Below are positions 6,510 through 6,623 of a DNA stretch of 6,623 nt, piece by piece. The number at the start of each line of letters is the position of its first letter. Positions within the stretch are counted from its first letter, which is position 1. The notes beneath the pieces were generated by a model. It was not told the origin of the DNA. It made no database searches and saw only the letters and a list, made by a program, of their open reading frames with translations. The translations under genes were made by a program, and so were the position numbers. This stretch comes from JBMYQA01 sp049600855 (GTDB taxonomy: Bacteria; Bacteroidota; Bacteroidia; Cytophagales; Flammeovirgaceae), in assembly GCA_049600855.1 (NCBI GenBank), contig JBMYQA010000321.1, forward strand, positions 1 through 6,623. Reading direction: 5' to 3'.

Positions 6510-6623
6510 TAGCTTAGATTTGAATTTGATGCTTACTTGAGCTATTCGCAAGCTTACTTTATTTGAATGGAGTACAATTTTAATTTTCTCGATTTGATTG
6601 GTTAAATTGATCCAAACAGATTT

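Overview
The window looks like ordinary chromosomal DNA from a member of the Bacteroidota, probably a free-living or marine gliding-type lineage; the genus cannot be told from this sequence. Three things point there. A large secreted protein ends in a type A sorting domain of the type IX secretion system (T9SS). Start codons lack a strong Shine-Dalgarno sequence. Upstream sequences match the Bacteroidota promoter pattern TTG-N(about 19)-TAnnTTTG; one match, upstream of the AraC-type gene, is perfect. The DNA is AT-rich, most visibly in the first 200 bases.

Layout, left to right. 1-195 is an AT-rich leader with a 9-bp inverted repeat. 196-597 (+) encodes a small exported, lysine-rich, partly coiled-coil protein of unknown function and is followed by a strong hairpin terminator. 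The other four genes are on the minus strand. 721-1740 is an alpha/beta hydrolase with a cysteine at the nucleophile elbow. 1831-2667 is an AraC-family regulator just upstream of that hydrolase in transcription order. 2839-5163 is a T9SS-exported beta-propeller protein with at least nine Asp-box repeats and its own hairpin terminator. 5482-6411 is a classical Ser-His-Asp alpha/beta hydrolase with a candidate promoter. The 318-base gap at 5164-5481 and the last 200 bases hold no recognisable gene.

The only clear functional pairing is the AraC regulator with the cysteine hydrolase: same strand, 90 bases apart, no terminator between them, so the regulator may control the hydrolase and partly co-transcribe it. 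The T9SS protein and the second hydrolase look like independent transcription units. There is no sign of a mobile element, CRISPR array, RNA gene, or a multi-gene defence or biosynthetic system. The items most worth a second look are the cysteine hydrolase with its regulator and the small exported protein.
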